Assembly: GCA_033439795.1 (NCBI GenBank) | Contig: JAUTDP010000010.1 | Location: 1,798,001 to 1,862,000 of the forward strand | Direction of reading: 5' to 3' | Length of the DNA: 64,000 bases | From: Sordaria brevicollis | Taxonomy: Eukaryota; Ascomycota; Sordariomycetes; Sordariales; Sordariaceae | Shown: piece by piece, positions 59,900-64,000 of the stretch | Position numbering within the stretch: position 1 is the first letter of the stretch | Layout: the number at the start of each line of letters is the position of its first letter | The notes under the pieces: generated by a model | Database searches by the model: none | What the model saw: only the letters and a program-made list of their open reading frames with translations | Told to the model about the DNA's origin: nothing | Translations under genes and position numbers: made by a program

Positions 59900-61618
59900 A
59901 TGAGGCTCCTACACTCTCTTTGTCTTCTCCCTCTAGCTGCGGCTTTCGGCTTATACGAGCAAAGTGTCTTCTCGCCAAAGTCACTCTCGGGCTCAAGCGT
60001 CAGCGATGTGCAATTTCCATCGCTGTTGGATGCCGACCTCGAAGATCTAGCTGCCGGACTTGAGAAGGGCCTATTCACCAGCGTCGATCTCGTCAATGCC
60101 TACACTCAACGTATTTTGGAAGTGAACGCGACCCTCAAGGCGGTCACTCAGATCAATCCCGATGCCCTCTCAATAGCCTCAGACCTGGACGCTGCACGAA
60201 AGAATGGCACAATTACCGGCCCGTTGCATGGCATTCCGATCCTGCTCAAAGACAACATCGCTACGGCAGACAAGATGGACAATACAGCCGGCTCATATGC
60301 TTTGGTCGGAGCTAAAGTGCCGGAGGACAGTACAGTGGCAGCCAAGTTGAGGAAAGCTGGTGCCATCATTCTTGGGAAAACCAACCTGTCTCAATGGGCC
60401 AACTATCGCAGCATGAATTCCTCCTCAGGCTGGTCTGCGACCGCAGGCCAAACTGAAGGGGCATATTATCCCCAGCAAGATCCTTCGGGATCCTCGTCCG
60501 GCAGCGGCGTAGCCAGCTCTCTCGGTCTAGCTCTCGCCTCTCTCGGAACCGAGACTGATGGCTCCATTATTTCTCCCTCAGACGCCAATAACCTCGTCGG
60601 CATCAAGCCCTCCGTCGGCTTGACCTCCCGCCATCTCGTGATTCCCATCTCCGAGCACCAGGACAGCGTCGGCCCCATGGCCCGCTCCGTCAAAGACGCC
60701 GCCTACCTCCTCTCCGCCATCGTCGGCCAGGACCCCAACGACAACTACACCTCCGCCATCCCCTTCCCTGCCGATCAAACCCCGGACTACGTCGGCGCAT
60801 GCAACTACTTCGCCCTCCGCGGCGCTCGTATAGGCGTTCCTCGGAACCTGATCGATCTCGACCTAAGCGACGACAGCCAACCCTACGCACCCCTTCTACC
60901 CGCCTTCGAAGCCGCCCTAGACGTCCTCCGCTCCGCCGGCGCCGCTGTCATCGACAACATCACCCTGCCGGGATACGACACCATTTCCAAGAACAACTTT
61001 GAGTCCATCGTTCTGAACAGCGACTTTCCTCAAAACTTGGCAGCCTATTTCTCCGAGTTAACCGTCAACCCAAACAACATCTCTTCGCTAAAAGACCTCG
61101 ATGAGTACACCCACTCGGACCCGCGCGAGGACGTGGAAAATCACGACACCGGAGTATGGGACAGGGCGTTTGAAGTAACCGCCACCACTTCTCCTGCTGA
61201 GGCATGGGGGAATTATACCGCCAACCAATACTACGCCGGCGAACTGGGACTTTTTGGGGCCATCAAGAATTATAGTTTAGATGCTATGGTCTTGCCTACC
61301 CTTTTTGCGAGTTCGTTTCCTGCGGTTCTTGGGGCGCCGGTTATCACGGTTCCGATGGGACAATATCCGGAGGATGCGAAGAAGTTGAGGAATAGGTATG
61401 GGAATCAGTGGTTGGTGGCGCCGGGGATTCCGTTTGGGATGTCGTTTATGGGTGAGAGGTTTAGTGAGGAGAAGCTGGTTGGGTTGGCGTATGCGTTTGA
61501 GCAGAGGACGATGGTGAGACAAAAAGTGCGGCCGTATTTGAGGCCGAGGACGGAGGTGGGGGATGTGCTTGGGAGGAGGTGGAGGGAGGAAGCGGGGATG
61601 GGGAAGGGGGGTTTGTAG
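59900..61618 (+). CDS. Secreted amidase signature family protein
   Basis: An intronless gene of 572 residues. The start M-R-L-L-H-S-L-C-L-L-P-L-A-A-A-F-G is a clear signal peptide, so the protein is secreted or enters the secretory route. The amidase signature fold has the catalytic Lys in L-L-K-D-N (about residue 117). The Ser-rich loop G-S-S-S-G-S-G (about residue 195) and G-T-E-T-D-G-S-I (about residue 216) supply the cis-Ser and nucleophilic Ser. N-glycosylation sites (N-A-T, N-G-T, N-Y-T) fit secretion. Such enzymes hydrolyse amides to acids and ammonia; the substrate of this one cannot be told from sequence. The last third shifts to G-ending codons, unlike the C-ending first part. The reading frame is complete to the TAG at 61618. 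Confidence 0.9.
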   Translation: MRLLHSLCLLPLAAAFGLYEQSVFSPKSLSGSSVSDVQFPSLLDADLEDLAAGLEKGLFTSVDLVNAYTQRILEVNATLKAVTQINPDALSIASDLDAARKNGTITGPLHGIPILLKDNIATADKMDNTAGSYALVGAKVPEDSTVAAKLRKAGAIILGKTNLSQWANYRSMNSSSGWSATAGQTEGAYYPQQDPSGSSSGSGVASSLGLALASLGTETDGSIISPSDANNLVGIKPSVGLTSRHLVIPISEHQDSVGPMARSVKDAAYLLSAIVGQDPNDNYTSAIPFPADQTPDYVGACNYFALRGARIGVPRNLIDLDLSDDSQPYAPLLPAFEAALDVLRSAGAAVIDNITLPGYDTISKNNFESIVLNSDFPQNLAAYFSELTVNPNNISSLKDLDEYTHSDPREDVENHDTGVWDRAFEVTATTSPAEAWGNYTANQYYAGELGLFGAIKNYSLDAMVLPTLFASSFPAVLGAPVITVPMGQYPEDAKKLRNRYGNQWLVAPGIPFGMSFMGERFSEEKLVGLAYAFEQRTMVRQKVRPYLRPRTEVGDVLGRRWREEAGMGKGGL

Positions 61619-62114
61619 GAGGACTCTATGTCTAAAAGGATGGTGGCTTATGGAAACATTGAGAGGAGATCAAGAGTATGATCGTGACAGAAAAGCTTGT
61701 CGCTCGTCATGACTGATATAATATTGAAATAAAAAAAGACATTTGATCTAGTGTCCGTCTAAAATGCTACATTGGTGGAATTGTGCGAGGTTTGAATTGT
61801 GCCATAGTTAACGATCGACTATCACAATATAGAGCAATGTCAAAAGGCGACCATCGACATAGCATTTCATGATGGCAGTTTCTAACCTCAATTACATGTA
61901 GATGTGTTGTTGACAATGCCGGCCACCAAAACGGCTGAGGTTAGCACGCCATCATCGATTGGTAATCCGCTGCGGGGGAGGATACGACTGGGATCAGCCG
62001 GGAGCGTATCGGTGATTATCTGCAATATCCTCCAAACTTTCTTTCACGACGAAACAACAAATTCACTGTTCATTTTTATAGTTGTGAACGAGAGCTCGAT
62101 ACACAGCAAAAGCC
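61619..62114. other. Intergenic between amidase and carrier genes
   Basis: The 3' flank of the amidase and the short leader of the carrier gene. No features seen. Confidence 0.6.
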
Positions 62115-63526
62115 ATGCCGCCTCACAAGACCCCAGACGATGACATCGAAAGTGGCCAAAGCGAAAGTCAGGCTACCACCATCAACGAAGAGACGCCGCT
62201 TTTGATAAGCCAAAGTGATGACCATCAGCGAGTAAGACCAGATGATCATAGCATTGAGGAGGAGGCAGTACTCAATGAAGGAAGCAGATATACCCGCAGT
62301 TATTTTGCCTGGAGGATATTCTGGGCCATTCTTGCGATCACGGTTACGGTTGTCTTTGTCAAGGCTTGGATCGACGCTGGAGCCGATGTTAACGTGAGTT
62401 TCCCATACCTCCATTGTTCATCCACAGCTCAGATATTAGGTTCAGAAAAATGCTGATAAGTATCATATCCAGTTCGACTTCAAAAAAGCTCTTCAACGCG
62501 CCTTGGGAGGCGGAATAAGCGGTGCAGCAGCAATGGTCCTCCAAGTCCTCACCCTAATGGTACGTCTCCATCTCACCTTTCCTCCTTCCCTCCTTCACCA
62601 CCCACCTACTCACCTCTTCCCACAGCCCCTCCGAACAATAATGAACTACCAATACCGTTTCGGAACCTCCTTCACCACCGCCACCCGCACCCTCTACCGC
62701 CAAGGTGGTCTCCGACGTTACTACGCCGGCATGGGCGCCGCGCTTTTCCAAGGACCCGCAGCCCGCTTCGGCGACACGGCCGCCAACGCCGGCATCCACG
62801 CCCTATTACAATCCAACTCCTTCCTCAAGCATCTGCCCATCACGGTCCAAGACACCTTTGCCTCTCTCTGCGCCGCTGCCTTCCGCATGATTTTGACTCC
62901 GATCGACACGCTAAAAACCACTTTGCAAGCTCAAGGACCGCGCGGGACTGCGATACTCAGACAGAGGATTAAGACCGATGGCGTGGGAAGTCTCTGGTGG
63001 GGAGCGTTTGCCACGGCCGCCGCTACTTTTGTGGGAAATTATCCGTGGTATGCGACGCATGATTATTTGCTGGAGATCATACCGGAGCCGGATAGAAACA
63101 AGGAGTTGGTGGGTTGGTTGCTGAGGTTGGCGGTTGCCGGGTTCGTGGCGAGCGTGGTGAGTGATTCGGTTTCGAACTCGTTGAGGGTTGTGAAGACGTT
63201 TAGGCAGGTTAATGCTAAGAGGGTTTCTTATTGTGAGTCTTACCTTAATCCTGCTCTTTCTGGAAGATGTTTGAGACTGACGGAGGCATGTTGGTGCGTT
63301 CAGCTGAAGCGGCAAGGCTGGTTGTTGTCAATGATGGCATCACGGGCTTGCTTGGTCGCGGGTTGAAGACGCGGATATTGTGCAATGGACTTCAGGGGTT
63401 GATGTTTTCCATTCTGTGGAAGCTGTTTCTGGATATGTGAGTGATGCCTTTTGAGTTTCTGTGTGGTAGAGTCTTTGACTGACAAAAATCCGAACTAGAT
63501 GGAACAAGAAGACTGCTCATCTTTGA
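62115..63526 (+). CDS. Divergent mitochondrial-carrier-family protein
   Basis: Five exons, 62115-62393, 62473-62559, 62626-63232, 63304-63436 and 63499-63526, encode 377 residues; the last exon holds only nine codons (final W-N-K-K-T-A-H-L). The carrier signature P-x-D-x-x-K is present once, as T-P-I-D-T-L-K-T-T-L. The first repeat has P-L-R-T-I-M without the acidic residue, and the third a degenerate S-N-S-L-R-V-V-K. Before them is an acidic N-terminus with E-E-T-P-L-L, a dileucine-type sorting motif. A single strong hydrophobic helix (W-R-I-F-W-A-I-L-A-I-T-V-T-V-V-F) follows it. The carrier fold normally moves metabolites over the inner mitochondrial membrane. The added helix and sorting signal suggest a different location. 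The transported molecule is unknown. Confidence 0.82.
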
Positions 63527-64000
63527 GCATCACCAGAGATGTCCGTCTTTACAGCTAGCTAGCTTTGCAAATGGGAATGTTGGTAAGCGCTGATCATATC
63601 AGAGCAAGCTGGCAGCCATCGAACCACCAAATCAATGGTGGCTGTCCGATAGTTTCGATTTCGTGTTTGTTTGTCCTCTCGGTGTCTGAAACAGGCAGCA
63701 ACAGCGAGTTTTCTAGAAGAGTGTACAATCATCATTTTTCTTGAGCCACAAGACAGCTTGTCAGTAATATCTCCGAGTCCGATACTGTATATCTCACCCT
63801 CGTACCCCGCAGAACTCGCGGAGGAAAAGAAGCAATAACGCGGCGCCAAATCCGGGCATGCCGTATACGGATGAGCAATAGTCATTGGATAGAGAAAGCG
63901 GTATTGTATGCTGGTGTGTGTGTGTCTGTAGCTCGGAGAAGTCGGTTAAGGGTATCGCGTAACGGCAAGGGCGGGCGTATGCGGGGAATGGTCTGGACGT
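63527..64000. other. 3' flank to window end
   Basis: Downstream region of the carrier gene, with a GT tract near 63915. I see no further gene before the edge. Confidence 0.5.

Overview
The window is nuclear DNA of a filamentous ascomycete, most likely Neurospora or a close Sordariales relative. The evidence is short spliceosomal introns (GTRNGT donors, CTAAC-like branch sites), NNC-rich codons, a eukaryotic-type tRNA with a T-run terminator, and above all a 6.5-kb block carrying the signature of repeat-induced point mutation (RIP). No bacterial, plastid or mitochondrial sequence is seen.

Region 1 (1-6786) is the right-hand part of a Ty3/gypsy chromovirus-type LTR retrotransposon destroyed by RIP. 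CpA and TpG are almost absent, CpG is kept, and every frame is full of stops, yet remnants of a gag zinc knuckle, protease, reverse transcriptase, integrase and chromodomain can be read in order on the + strand. A purine tract and a probable 3' LTR follow, and the downstream half of that LTR is not mutated.

Region 2 (7.1-20.3 kb) is gene-dense: a SET-MYND protein, a converging coiled-coil protein of unknown function, a REX1/RNH70-type RNA exonuclease, the peroxisomal import receptor PEX5, a probably mitochondrial two-RRM protein whose start codon is split by an intron, and a small two-helix membrane protein.

Region 3 (20.3-34.0 kb) is a gene desert. It holds only a tRNA-Gly(UCC), a 360-bp inverted-repeat element that looks like a MITE, and simple repeats. 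It lies upstream of a bHLH transcription factor.

Region 4 (34.0-64.0 kb) holds the bHLH factor, a GPI-type aspartic protease, mitochondrial elongation factor G (MEF1), homoisocitrate dehydrogenase of lysine synthesis, a Lys/Ala/Pro/Ser-rich protein, mitoribosomal protein uS8m, an unrecognised Pro-rich protein, a Yae1-like Fe-S adaptor, a flavodoxin-like quinone reductase ending in a CaaX box, a secreted amidase and a divergent mitochondrial-carrier-family protein. Long intergenic tracts separate several of them.

The genes do not form one pathway. Several serve mitochondrial gene expression (MEF1, uS8m, the RRM protein) or organelle biology (PEX5, carrier), as expected for a chance chromosomal neighbourhood. 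I found no CRISPR, operon or clear new multi-gene system. The points most worth a second look are the 360-bp element, the AT^G split start codon, the CaaX-tailed flavodoxin whose last intron decides whether it carries a lipid anchor, the spliced gene at 9.0-10.2 kb that lacks any long ATG-initiated frame, and the half-mutated LTR beside the SET gene. Exon limits were placed by eye and checked for frame.
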